From: Lutibaculum sp963816555
Lineage (GTDB): Bacteria > Pseudomonadota > Alphaproteobacteria > Rhizobiales > Tepidamorphaceae
Assembly (NCBI GenBank): GCA_963816555.1
Contig: CAWFLD010000002.1
Span: 558,001 to 622,000 of the forward strand
Reading direction: 5' to 3'
Length of the DNA stretch: 64,000 bases
Notes under the pieces: model-generated
Database searches by the model: none
What the model saw: only the letters and a program-made list of their open reading frames with translations
What the model was told of the DNA's origin: nothing
Position numbers and translations under genes: made by a program
In this document: positions 18,204 to 27,060 of the stretch, piece by piece
Numbering within the stretch: position 1 is the first letter of the stretch
Layout of the letters: every line of letters begins with the position of its first letter

Positions 18204-18718
18204 CACACCCACTCCTTGCGCATGGCGCGGCTGACGAGGAAGCCGGCGGCGAAGAACCCGATCAGGAAGAGGAAGCCCGCCACCGCCAGCGTGCCGCCGC
18301 CCGAGAGGCCGAGGCCGGAGGTGCAGCCGCGGGCGAGCCGCGCGCCGAAGCCCGTCAGCACGCCGCCCGCGAGGGCGTAGAGGAGGCGGCTGCCGGCGCC
18401 CGCCCGCGGGCCCCGCTCGACGCCCGCGCGGAAGCGGCCCGAGGTGAGCGCCCCGGCCAGGGCGCCGACCGCGACGCCGACGATCTCCCAGGTGATCCAG
18501 GAATCGAGCGGATTGGCGCGCAGGAACGGCCCGAAATAGGCGTTGGAACTCGCCCAGCCGGGCGCCGCCTGGTCGGCCAGCCAGACGCTGAGCCGGGTGA
18601 AGAAGCCGGAGGCGCCGAGGCCGTGGCCGGTGATCAGGAACGTCAGGAGGAGGACGAGACCGAGGGCCACTCCGGCGACGGCCGGATGCCAGAACGGTCG
18701 AGGCGTGCGTGTGCTCAT
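18203..18718 (-). CDS. YeeE/YedE family sulfur-compound transporter, first half
   Basis: 171 aa with about four membrane segments. The family motif GGVLTGFGARLARGCTSGLG (about 114-133) has the conserved Cys. First gene of a four-gene minus-strand operon (YeeE, YeeE, DUF442 phosphatase-like, DUF6969-like), all joined by one-base TGATG overlaps. An FNR-type box lies about 100 bases upstream of its start, shared with the divergent plus-strand genes. Confidence 0.85.
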   Translation of the reverse strand: MSTRTPRPFWHPAVAGVALGLVLLLTFLITGHGLGASGFFTRLSVWLADQAAPGWASSNAYFGPFLRANPLDSWITWEIVGVAVGALAGALTSGRFRAGVERGPRAGAGSRLLYALAGGVLTGFGARLARGCTSGLGLSGGGTLAVAGFLFLIGFFAAGFLVSRAMRKEWV

Positions 18719-18814
18719 CGGCTTGGCCCACTGTCCTGCAAGGCGCCGGCCAGGGCTGCGCCCGGCGCATCATTAGAAACTGCTAAAGTATTGGGGGACG
18801 TCCCCGCGGCCGCA

Positions 18815-18828
18815 TTGATCGAGATCAA
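18815..18828. promoter_or_regulatory. FNR/FixK-type box, perfect match
   Basis: TTGATCGAGATCAA, a perfect TTGAT-N4-ATCAA. It lies between the YeeE operon (-) and the ratA/ubiA genes (+). If it centres at -41.5 on the plus strand, transcription would start near 18863, just before a small ORF. It predicts oxygen-responsive control of one or both flanks. Confidence 0.75.
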
Positions 18829-18917
18829 GGCGGGGCGGCCCGGGCTGCCGGCGGAGTGCGTGGGCGCGGTTGCGCGCACGGCGCCGGGGGATGCTGCTGC
18901 CGGAGGTGGAGGAGACG

Positions 18918-19013
18918 ATGAGGCACATCGGCGAGCAGCCCGGCAGCAGGGACCGCGAGGAGATCATCCGCACCCGCCGGGCGAGCGGGAACCCGCCGAG
19001 GGAGCGGCGCTGA
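18918..19013 (+). CDS. Putative 31-aa small protein downstream of the FNR box
   Basis: The peptide starts MRHIGEQPGSRDREEI and is very rich in Arg and Glu. A GGAGGAG site lies 4 bases before the ATG. An in-frame ATG at 18891 would give 40 aa but has poorer ribosome binding. It lies between the FNR box and ratA in a 338-base region otherwise free of genes. I recognise no family, and it could be untranslated leader. Confidence 0.3.
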   Translation: MRHIGEQPGSRDREEIIRTRRASGNPPRERR

Positions 19014-19056
19014 TGCGGGCCACCCTGTCCCCGAGGCGAAGGACCTCTGCCCGCGC

Positions 19057-19551
19057 ATGCTGAACCACGTCGAGAGGCGGCATCTGCCCTACACGCCGGA
19101 GCAGGTCTTCGGGCTGGTCGCCGATGTCGGCCGCTACGCGGAGTTCCTGCCGTGGATGGTCTCCTCCCAGGTGACCCGGCACGAGGGAAACGCCGTGTGG
19201 GTCGAGATGGAGATCGGCACCGACGCGGTGCACCGCAGATTTCGTTCCATGGGTGTCCTTGAGCCGCCGGGACGGATCGTCATCACGAGCGAGGATCCGC
19301 TCTTCGAGCATTTCGAGCAGTTCTGGACCTTCGCGCCGGCCTGGGACGGGGCCACGGATGTCGAGCTTCGCGTGAGGATCGCCTTCCGCTCGGGCCTTCT
19401 CGGGCGGCTCATGGGGCGGTTCACGGAAGAGGTCGCGACCGGGATGGTCGGCGCCTTCCGCCACCGCGCCCGGCAGATCTACGGGGCCGACGGACGGCCC
19501 CGCGTCACCGGCGGCCCCGCCGGCGCCGCGCGCACGAACGACGCGTCTTGA
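19057..19551 (+). CDS. RatA/COQ10-like START domain protein
   Basis: 164 aa. A single SRPBCC/START fold: N-terminus NHVERRHLPYTPEQVFGLVADV followed by RYAEFLPW (cited in part) and C-terminal FTEEVATGMVGAFRHRARQIYG, the pattern of RatA and mitochondrial COQ10. This family binds hydrophobic ligands such as ubiquinone; the toxin name of E. coli RatA is historical. In most alphaproteobacteria it follows lipA; here it is 10 bases ahead of a UbiA-type prenyltransferase, which suggests a quinone-related role in this copy. Confidence 0.88.
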   Translation: MLNHVERRHLPYTPEQVFGLVADVGRYAEFLPWMVSSQVTRHEGNAVWVEMEIGTDAVHRRFRSMGVLEPPGRIVITSEDPLFEHFEQFWTFAPAWDGATDVELRVRIAFRSGLLGRLMGRFTEEVATGMVGAFRHRARQIYGADGRPRVTGGPAGAARTNDAS

Positions 19552-19561
19552 AGAGGACCCG

Positions 19562-20506
19562 ATGCAACAGGCTCAGGCGACACCATCCGTCAGCGCACTC
19601 TGGACCCGGAAGCTCATCTATCCGGGCCACACCTTCCCGACCGCCGCGGCGCCGGTCATCGTGGCGATCGGGCTCGCGGTCCACGACGGGGTGTTCGCGC
19701 CGCTGCCGGCGCTGCTCGCCTTCCTCGCCGGCTGGCTCATCCAGTTCGGGGGCGTGGTGACGGACAACTACGAGAACCTGATCCGCGAGCCGGACGACCG
19801 GGAGCACCCCGAGCTCGTGCAGGCCGTCCGCAGCGGCGCGATCACCATGTCCGTCCTGCGCAACACGATCCTCGGCTGCTTCGGCCTCGCGCTGGCGATC
19901 GGCCTCTACCTGACGGCGGTGGCAGGGCCCGCCGTCGTCGTCATCGGCGTGGTGAGCGCGCTCGCGAGCTGGGCCTACTCCGCCGGGCCGGCGCCGGTGG
20001 GCAGGCTCGGCCTCGCCGACCCGCTGTTCTTCCTGTTCTTCGGCGTCGTCTCGGTCATGGGGACCTACTACGTTCAGGCCGCCGTCGTCGTCGACGGCAT
20101 GCCGTGGCAGCAGGGCTTTCCCTTCGCCGCCTTCGCGCTGAGCCTGGCGATCGGGGCGCTGACGACGAACATCCTGATCATCGACGACATCCGCGACTGC
20201 GACTTCGACGTCGACAAGGGCAAGAACACCGTCGCCGTCCGGTTCGGCCGGCAGTGGAGCCGCCGCGAGTTCGCGGCGCTCCTCGCCTTCGCCTATCTCG
20301 CGCCGTTCTGGTTCTGGCTCGGCCTCGGGCTCGGCGCCGCGACCCTGCTGCCGCTGCTCAGCCTTCCCTTCGGCCTCTGGGTGGCGCGGGAGATCCATCG
20401 CCGCCAGACCTTCCGGGAGCTCGGGCCCATGACGCCGCGGGCGGCGCAGCTCCTGATGGTCTACTCCGTGCTGCTGGCCGTCGGGCTCGCCCTGTCCGCG
20501 AGCTGA
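19562..20506 (+). CDS. UbiA-family prenyltransferase, MenA-like
   Basis: 314 aa with about eight to nine membrane segments. The first prenyl-diphosphate site is DNYENLIREPDDRE (about 76-89) and the second is NILIIDDIRDCDFDVDKGKN (about 203-222), followed by TVAVRFG, closest in layout to MenA (1,4-dihydroxy-2-naphthoate prenyltransferase). A menaquinone or other quinone product would suit the NapC-type cytochrome downstream. It lacks the rest of a menaquinone pathway nearby, so the substrate is uncertain. Confidence 0.8.
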   Translation: MQQAQATPSVSALWTRKLIYPGHTFPTAAAPVIVAIGLAVHDGVFAPLPALLAFLAGWLIQFGGVVTDNYENLIREPDDREHPELVQAVRSGAITMSVLRNTILGCFGLALAIGLYLTAVAGPAVVVIGVVSALASWAYSAGPAPVGRLGLADPLFFLFFGVVSVMGTYYVQAAVVVDGMPWQQGFPFAAFALSLAIGALTTNILIIDDIRDCDFDVDKGKNTVAVRFGRQWSRREFAALLAFAYLAPFWFWLGLGLGAATLLPLLSLPFGLWVAREIHRRQTFRELGPMTPRAAQLLMVYSVLLAVGLALSAS

Positions 20507-20551
20507 GCGCGGGGAGCCTCCGCGGCGAAACAACGTCCGAAAACGCGACTT

Positions 20552-20565
20552 TTGATCGGCATCAA
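20552..20565 (+). promoter_or_regulatory. FNR/FixK-type box upstream of the cytochrome genes
   Basis: TTGATCGGCATCAA, a perfect TTGAT-N4-ATCAA, 137 bases before the start of the tetraheme cytochrome gene and just after the prenyltransferase stop. It points to induction of the two cytochrome genes when oxygen is low. Confidence 0.75.
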
Positions 20566-20695
20566 CGCGCCAGCGGTCGATTGATGCCCTGCTCGACGCG
20601 CGATCGGTGCCGCAGTGCGGCAATCGCATGGTGGGGACGGAGAGAGGGGGCGCCGCGCCGGCCGGTCCGGCAGCGGGCAACCGGGGGGTGCCGGA

Positions 20696-21286
20696 ATGAG
20701 TAGGATGGGACGCGGGGTCCTGCTCCTCGCGCTTCTGGCCGTCGGCGTCGTGATCGGTGCCGGCGCCATGCTCGCCTCGACCGTGATCAACGAGCGCACC
20801 TCGAGCAACGAGTTCTGCACCTCCTGCCACACGATGGCGAGGCTGGCGGAGGATCCGGGCTTCGCCCATTCCGCCCACATGGCCAACGCCGCGGGCGTGA
20901 GGCCGAGCTGCGGCGACTGCCACATCCCCTCGAACAACTGGTTCGTCGAGACCTACACGCACGCCGCGCAGGGCCTCAAGGACGTGATCTCGACCTACAC
21001 GCACGATTTCGACGAGCCGGGCGTGTGGGACGCGTACCGCGTGAAGCTCGCCCACGAGGTGCGCCGGACGATGCGCGGGCAGGACAGCGTGACGTGCCGC
21101 AACTGCCACGACCCCGCCGACATCCACCCCGCCTCGCAGGCGGGGCAGGCCGCGCACCGGCTCCTGGCGACGCAGCAGCTGACCTGCATCGACTGCCATT
21201 TCAACCTGGTCCACGCGCCCGTGCCCCCGGACATGGACTTCATCCGCGGATCGGGGCTGGGCGTGGCGAGGACGGACGACCGGTAG
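20696..21286 (+). CDS. NapC/NrfH-type membrane-anchored tetraheme cytochrome c
   Basis: 196 aa. An N-terminal membrane anchor (about 5-25) is followed by four CXXCH haem sites: CTSCH, CGDCH, CRNCH and CIDCH. This is the NapC/NirT/NrfH pattern: a quinol dehydrogenase that passes electrons to a periplasmic partner. An ATG at 20705 is an alternative start. No nitrate or nitrite reductase is adjacent; instead a pentaheme cytochrome follows 44 bases on, probably its electron acceptor. FNR box upstream. Confidence 0.88.
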   Translation: MSRMGRGVLLLALLAVGVVIGAGAMLASTVINERTSSNEFCTSCHTMARLAEDPGFAHSAHMANAAGVRPSCGDCHIPSNNWFVETYTHAAQGLKDVISTYTHDFDEPGVWDAYRVKLAHEVRRTMRGQDSVTCRNCHDPADIHPASQAGQAAHRLLATQQLTCIDCHFNLVHAPVPPDMDFIRGSGLGVARTDDR

Positions 21287-21330
21287 GGGCCGGGCGGCCC
21301 CTGCGAGCACGGCGACGGAGGAGGATGGTC

Positions 21331-22572
21331 ATGACGCGTTGGCGGACGATTCGGATGTTGGCGGTGGCCGGCCTCGTGGCTGCCGCGGTCGCCGGGGGCA
21401 GCGGCGCGGCGCGGGCGCAGTCCCAGGCGGAGCCGGCACCCCAGCCGGCCCCGGCCGCGCAGCCCGGCCAGCCGGCCGCCCAGCCGCCCCGGGCCGCGGA
21501 GCCGGCGGAGGTGAACGCGCTGGCCGAGAAGGCGGGCGCGATGGTGCCGTCGACCTCGATCCCGTTCTATGCCTCCTGGGCCGGGTCGCCGCACGCCAAG
21601 AAGGACGCCGAGGCGTTCAACCACTGGAACACAGAAGGCGCCGTCGAAGCCGAATGCGCGCGGTGCCACTCGACGCCGGGCTTCATCGACTATCTGGGGG
21701 CCGACGGCTCGGCGGCCGGCGTGGTCGACCATCCCGCCCCGACCGGGACCGTCATCACCTGCATCGCCTGCCACAACGAGAAGACGCTCCGGCTGACCTC
21801 GGTGACCTTCCCCTCCGGCGTGACGGTGGACAGGCTCGGGGGCGAGGCGCGCTGCATGACCTGCCACCAGGGCCGCGAGTCGACCGACAGCGTGAACAAG
21901 GCGGTCGCCGGGCTCGACGACGACGCCGTCTCCGAGAAGCTGCAGTTCATCAACGTGCACTATGCGATCGCCGGCGCGACCCTGATGGGCGACGTGGCGC
22001 GCGGCGCCTACCAGTACCCGGGCAAGACCTATGCGGGGCGCCTGGAGCACGAGGCGCCCTTCGACACGTGCATCACCTGCCACGACATGCACTCGACCGA
22101 GGTGCGGGTCAGCGACTGCGCCGCCTGCCACAAGGAGGGCGGCAGCGGCGAGGCGTTCCTGCACGCGATCCGCTCGAGCAAGGACAAGACCGACTATGAC
22201 GGCGACGGCAACGTGACCGAGGGCATCGCCGGCGAGGTCGGCGACCTCCACGAGAAGCTGCTCGCCGCGATCCAGTCCTACGCCAGGGACGTCGCCGGCA
22301 CGCCGATCGCCTATGACGAGCACGCCTACCCGTACTTCTTCGTCGACAAGAACGGCAACGGCCAGGCGGACGCGGACGAGGCGAAGTTCCCCAACAGGTA
22401 CAGCGCCTGGACGCCGCGCCTGCTGCGGGCGGCCTACAACTACCAGTTCGTGCAGAAGGATCCCGGCGCCTTCGCGCACAACCCGCACTACGTGCTGCAG
22501 GTGCTCTACGACTCGCTCGCCGATCTCGGCAGCAAGACGCAGGTCGCGATGGACGGCATGACGCGGCCCTGA
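21331..22572 (+). CDS. Periplasmic pentaheme cytochrome c with EF-hand-like loops
   Basis: 413 aa from the ATG at 21331, 6 bases after GGAGGAGG (an ATG at 21325 is too close to it). A signal peptide (about 1-29, ending ARAQ) is followed by a Pro/Ala/Gln linker, then five CXXCH sites: CARCH, CIACH, CMTCH, CITCH and CAACH. Two calcium-loop-like sequences follow the haem region, DYDGDGNVTEG and DKNGNGQADADE. There is no CXXCK site, so it is not NrfA. The C-terminal 120 residues bind no haem. Its role is probably electron transfer or terminal reduction with the upstream tetraheme protein; the substrate is unknown. Confidence 0.8.
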   Translation: MTRWRTIRMLAVAGLVAAAVAGGSGAARAQSQAEPAPQPAPAAQPGQPAAQPPRAAEPAEVNALAEKAGAMVPSTSIPFYASWAGSPHAKKDAEAFNHWNTEGAVEAECARCHSTPGFIDYLGADGSAAGVVDHPAPTGTVITCIACHNEKTLRLTSVTFPSGVTVDRLGGEARCMTCHQGRESTDSVNKAVAGLDDDAVSEKLQFINVHYAIAGATLMGDVARGAYQYPGKTYAGRLEHEAPFDTCITCHDMHSTEVRVSDCAACHKEGGSGEAFLHAIRSSKDKTDYDGDGNVTEGIAGEVGDLHEKLLAAIQSYARDVAGTPIAYDEHAYPYFFVDKNGNGQADADEAKFPNRYSAWTPRLLRAAYNYQFVQKDPGAFAHNPHYVLQVLYDSLADLGSKTQVAMDGMTRP

Positions 22573-22635
22573 TCGGCCGCCCGGTCCTTCACCGGAATCG
22601 CGAAGGGGCTCCGGGCGACCGGGGCCCCTTCCGCG

Positions 22636-23645
22636 TCAGCAGATGCGGGGCAGGGGATCGTCCTCCAGCTCGTCGAGCAGGCGCTCGCCGCCGATCTCCG
22701 TCTCCATGACGACGCGCGGCTCGCCGCCCTGCACGCTGCCGATGACGGCGGCGTCCCCGCCGCCCGGCAGCGCCCGCCACGCCGCGAGCGCCCGGCTCGC
22801 CTCGTCCGGCGCGACGATGGCGACGAGCCGCCCCTCGCAGGCGAGGTAGTAGGGGTCGTAGCCCAGCATGTCGCACAGGCTGCGGACCGGCGGGCGCACG
22901 GGGATCGCCGTCTCGACGAGCCGCACGCCGAGGCTCGCGCCGTGCGCCACCTCGTGCAGCACCGTGACGAGGCCGCCGCGCGTGGGATCGCGCATGAAGC
23001 GCAGGCCGGGCATGTCCCACAGGCTCCGCGGCGAGCGGCAGGATCGAGGCGGAGTCGGAGGCGACGTCGCCCGACAGGCCGAACTCCTCGCGCGCCAAGA
23101 GCACCGCCGTGCCGTGGTCGCCGACCGGGCCGCTGACCAGGACCGCGTCGCCGGCCCGCACCTTGCCGAGGCCCGGCGCGAGGCCGGGCTTGCGCACGCC
23201 GATGCCGGTCGTCGCGAAATAGACGCCGCCGCCTTCGCCGCGCTGCACGACCTTGGTGTCGCCCGCGACGACCCGCACCCCCGCCTCGCGGGCGGCCGCG
23301 GCCATGCCGGCGACGAGCCGGTCGAGCGTCGCCGTCTCCAGGCCTTCCTCGATGAAGGCGTCCAGCGTCAGGTAGAGCGGCGTCGCGCCCATCACGGCGA
23401 GGTCGTTGACGGTGCCGTGGACGGCGAGCGAGCCGATATTGCCGCCGGGGAACTCGAGCGGCTGCACCGTGAAGCCGTCGGTCGTCACCAGCACCTCGCC
23501 CGGCGGCAGGTCGAGCTTCACCGCGTCGGCGCCGGTGTCGAGCACGTCGTTGGCGAGGTGGCGCGCGAAGATCCCGGCGATCAGCTCGCGCATGAAGCGG
23601 CCGCCATTGCCGTGGGCGAGGGTCACGTGTGCTGTCGTCGATCAT
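22636..23645 (-). pseudogene. hypE: Hydrogenase maturation factor HypE, two frameshifts as given
   Basis: Reconstructed about 335 aa. Dehydrates the carbamoyl group on its C-terminal cysteine to cyanide for the NiFe site; the hallmark ending PRIC is present. The ATP-binding AIR-synthase fold starts TLAHGNGGRFMRELIAG. Extra single bases are inferred near 23628 (which puts the ATG at 23645 in frame, overlapping the hypF stop as ATGA) and near 23030 (before LWDMPGLRFMRDPTRGG). Last gene of hypCABDFE. Confidence 0.78.
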
Positions 23646-25950
23646 TCCGGGACGCTCGCCTCCATGATCTGGCCGAAGCTCAGGCCCGCGTCGTTGCAGG
23701 GCAGGCGCTCGGGCAGCTCGACGGCGAAGCCCGACTGCTCCGCCAGGTGCGCCACGCGCTCGCCCAGAACCCGGTTCTGGAACACGCCGCCGCTCAGGCC
23801 AAGCCTGGTGACGCCGCTTTCGCCGCGAATCGCGCGCGCCTGCGACAGGAGCATCCCGGCGAGCGTCGCGTGGAAGAGCGCCGCGCCCGCGGCCGGGTCG
23901 CCGCGATGCTCCGCCAGCGCCTCGAGGAGCGGCGCCCAGTCGCTCCGCCACACGCCGTCGTCGCCCCGCGACAGCGGCAGCGGCACGGGCTGTGCTTCTC
24001 GAGGTCGCCGCACGCCGCCTCGAGCAGGCTCGCGGCATGGCCCTCGTAGCTCGCGTCGCGGGCGATGCCGAGCATGGCCGCGGCGCCGTCGAAGAGCCGG
24101 CCGACGGAGGAGGTGGGCGGGCAGTTGAGGCCGCGCTCCCAGGCATGGCGGAGCGCTGCGACGTCGCGGCGGGCCGTCGGTCCAGTCGCGGCCGGCTTCC
24201 CAGCACAGCGACAGCGCGTTGCGCCACGGCTCGCGGGCGGCGCGGTCGCCGCCGAGGAGCGCGAAGGGCCGCACGCTCGCGACGCGGCGCCAGCACCCCG
24301 GCCGGCCGAGCAGCGCCTCGCCGCCCCACACCGTGCCGTCGCGGCCATGGCCGGCACCGTCCCAGGTGAAGACGAGGCGGTCCTCCCGGGCCGGCCCGCG
24401 ATCCATCTCGGCGGCGAGGGCCGAGGCGTGCGCCTCGTGATGGAAGATTCGCGTCACCGGCAGGCCGAGCGTCCCGGCCAGCCGCGTGGTGGCGTAGCCC
24501 GGGATGGGCGTCGCAGAGGATCCGCGCCGCCGTCACGCCGTAGAGCGCCTGCAGGTCGGCGGCGACGCGGCGGAGAAGATCGAGGCCGCGCGGGCTCTCC
24601 ATGTCGCCGAGATGCGGCGAGACGACCACGCGGTCGTCCCAGCCCAGCGCGATCGTGTTCTTGAGGTGGCCGCCGAGCGCCAGCACCGGCCCGGGCAACA
24701 TGACGTCCAGCGCGATCTCGCGCGGCGCGTTGCCGCGGCCTGGCCGCATCGGCCGCGCGCGGCCCGCGATCACCCGGAACACGGGATCGTCGGCGGGGCG
24801 GACGATCGGCCGGTCGTGGTGCAGGAAGGCGTCGGCGATCCGGCCGAGCCGGCGCTCCGCCTCGTCGTTGTCGGTCAGCACGGGCTCGCCGCTGACGTTC
24901 CCGGAGGTCGCCACGAGCGGCCCGCCGAAGTCGCCGAGGAGCAATTCATGCAGCGGGCTGTAGGGCAGCATCGCGCCGATCTCCGCCATGCCGGGTGCGA
25001 TCGCAGGCGCCAGGGACCCGCCGCTCCGCTTCGGCACGAGCACGATCGGCCGCACCGGGTCGGCCAGCGCCTCCTCGTGCACGGGCAGCGGCGCCGTCTC
25101 GCGGCGCAGCGCGGCGAGGTCGGCCGGAAACATCACGGCGAGGGGCTTGTCCGGCCGCGCCTTGCGCCGGCGCAGCCTCACGACGGCCGCCTCGTTCGCC
25201 GCGTCGCAGAGGAGGTGATAGCCGCCGATGCCCTTGGCCGCGACGACGAGGCCGTCGCGCAGCGCGCGCGACCGCGGCGGCGAGCGCCGCTTCGCCGAAG
25301 GCTCGCTCGTCGCCGCCGTGGAAAGCGAGCCGCGGTCCGCAGGCGGGGCAGGCGATCGGCTCGGCATGGAAGCGGCGGTTCGCGGGATCGGCGTATTCGG
25401 CGGCGCAGTCCGGGCACATCGGGAAGTGGCGCATCGACGTGTTCGGCCGGTCGTAGGGCAGGCGCTCGATCAGCGTGTAGCGGGGCCCGCACTGCGTGCA
25501 GTTCGTGAAGGGATAGCGGAAGCGTCGGTCGCGGGGATCGCGCATCTCGCCGAGGCAGTCGTCGCAGGCGAAGTGATCCGGCGGCACGTGGATGCGCGGC
25601 GCTGCCCGTCGCCTCGCTCTTTGCGATCTCGAAGCCGGCGAAGCGACGGCGGGGCGATCGCCGTCTCGGACAGGATCGAGGGCGGCCGCGAGCGGTGGCG
25701 CCTCGTCGAGCAGGGCCTGCCCGAAGGCCCGGAGCGCGTCGGCGGGGCCTTCCGCCTCGACCTCGACCACGCCGGCCCGGTTCAGCACCCGGCCGCGCAG
25801 GCCGTGGCGCAGCGCCTGGCGGTAGACGAAGGGCCGGAAGCCGACGCCCTGCACCCGCCCGCCGAGCAGCCATCGCCGGGCCTCGATGTCGCTCACGGAC
25901 GGCGCTCCGAGCCGGATGCGTCGCCTCGCTGCGCCGGGCCGCTCAGCCAT
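23642..25950 (-). pseudogene. hypF: Carbamoyltransferase HypF, several frameshifts as given
   Basis: Reconstructed about 767 aa, normal length. Makes the carbamoyl group that HypE turns into cyanide. Domains in order: acylphosphatase (LLGGRVQGVGFRPFVYRQA), two zinc fingers (CDDC/CTQC and CPDC/CPAC), YrdC-like domain (GLVVAAKGIGGYHLLCDA; ATSGNVSGEPV) and Kae1-like domain (HHEAHASALAAE). About six frame changes are scattered between 25650 and 23980, each consistent with one extra base. The start overlaps the hypD stop by 8 bases; a GTG about 50 bases further in is an alternative. Confidence 0.75.
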
Positions 25951-27060
25951 CCGCCGCGACGGGCGCCTTGCGCTGCTCGCGCACGCCGCTGCCCCACCAG
26001 ATGCGGCAGGCGCCCTCGTCGGAGACCATGCACGGCCCGATGGGGCTCCGCGGCGTGCAGGCCTTGCCGTAGAGGGCGCACTGGTCGGGATAGATGCGGC
26101 CGAGCACGACCCGGGCGCAGTCGCAGCCGGGCGGCATCTCGCCGGCGCGCCTGCGCCGCTCGTCGTCGTCGGGAGGGGAAGATGCGCGAGGCGTCGTGGT
26201 CGGCGAGGTGCGGGGCGCAGCGCGTAGCCGGACGCCGGGATCGTGCCGATGCCGCGCCAGGCCGCGTCGACGATCTCCATCGTCTGGTCGAGCTGGCGCT
26301 GCGCCGCCGGGTTGCCGCCCGGCCGCACCACCTCCGGGTAGCAGTTGTCGAGGAAGCAGCGCCCTTCCACGATCTGGCGCAGCACCGAGTAGAGCGCGGC
26401 GACCAGCGTCTCCGCCGTGAAGCCGCCGACGGCGGCGGGGATGCCGTGCCCGTCCGGCACGAAGTCCCATTCCTCCGGCCCCATCACGGTCGAGACGTGG
26501 CCCGGCGCGATCAGCGCGTCGAAGCCGGGCTGCCCGGAGTCGAGGAGCATCGCCACGGCCGGCCAGGTCCGCCGGGCGGCGAGCAGCACGGAGAGGTTGT
26601 CCGGCACGCCCTCGGCGAGCATCGCCGCGACCGGCGCCGTCGTCGTCTCGAAGCCGGCGGCGAAGAACACGACGCGGCGGCCGGGATTGGCTCGCGCGAT
26701 CTCGACGGCCTCGAGCGGCGAGGCGATCGGCACGATCCGGCCGCCGGCGGCGCGCGCCTGCTCGAGCGAGCGCGGCTCGCTCTTCGGCACGTTGACCGGC
26801 ACCCGCAGCATGTCGCCGAAGGTGACGAGGATCACGTCCTCCTCGAGGGCGAGCCGGATCGCCTGGTAGATCGATTCCTCCGGGCAGACGCAGACGGGGC
26901 AGCCCGGCCCCGGCACGAGCTCGATCGTGTCGGGCAGCGCCTTGCGCAGGCCGGTGACGGCGATGGTGCGCTCGTGGCCGCCGCACACGTTCATGACCTT
27001 GACCGGGCGCGGCAGCTTCAGCGCGCGGAGCCGGTCAAGCCACTGTCTTGTGGTGGTCAT
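25943..27060 (-). pseudogene. hypD: Hydrogenase maturation scaffold HypD, two frameshifts as given
   Basis: Reconstructed about 371 aa. Iron-sulfur scaffold on which the Fe(CN)2CO group is built with HypC. Conserved blocks: NVCGGHERT, PGPGCPVCVCP, FAAGFETTTAPVA and a C-terminal cysteine region (CDCARVVLGRIYPDQCALYGKAC, cited in part, then PCMVSDEGAC). Extra bases are inferred near 26211 (after YALRP) and near 26174 (before PDDDER); removing two bases gives a length of 3n. The ATG lies inside the end of hypB (26-base overlap). Confidence 0.78.

Noticed and set aside
19057..19551. Toxin of a toxin-antitoxin system
   Set aside because: RatA is named as a toxin in E. coli, but no antitoxin gene is adjacent and the family matches COQ10-type lipid-binding proteins.
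21331..22572. Cytochrome c nitrite reductase NrfA
   Set aside because: No CXXCK haem site, and the spacing of the five CXXCH motifs and the EF-hand loops do not fit NrfA.
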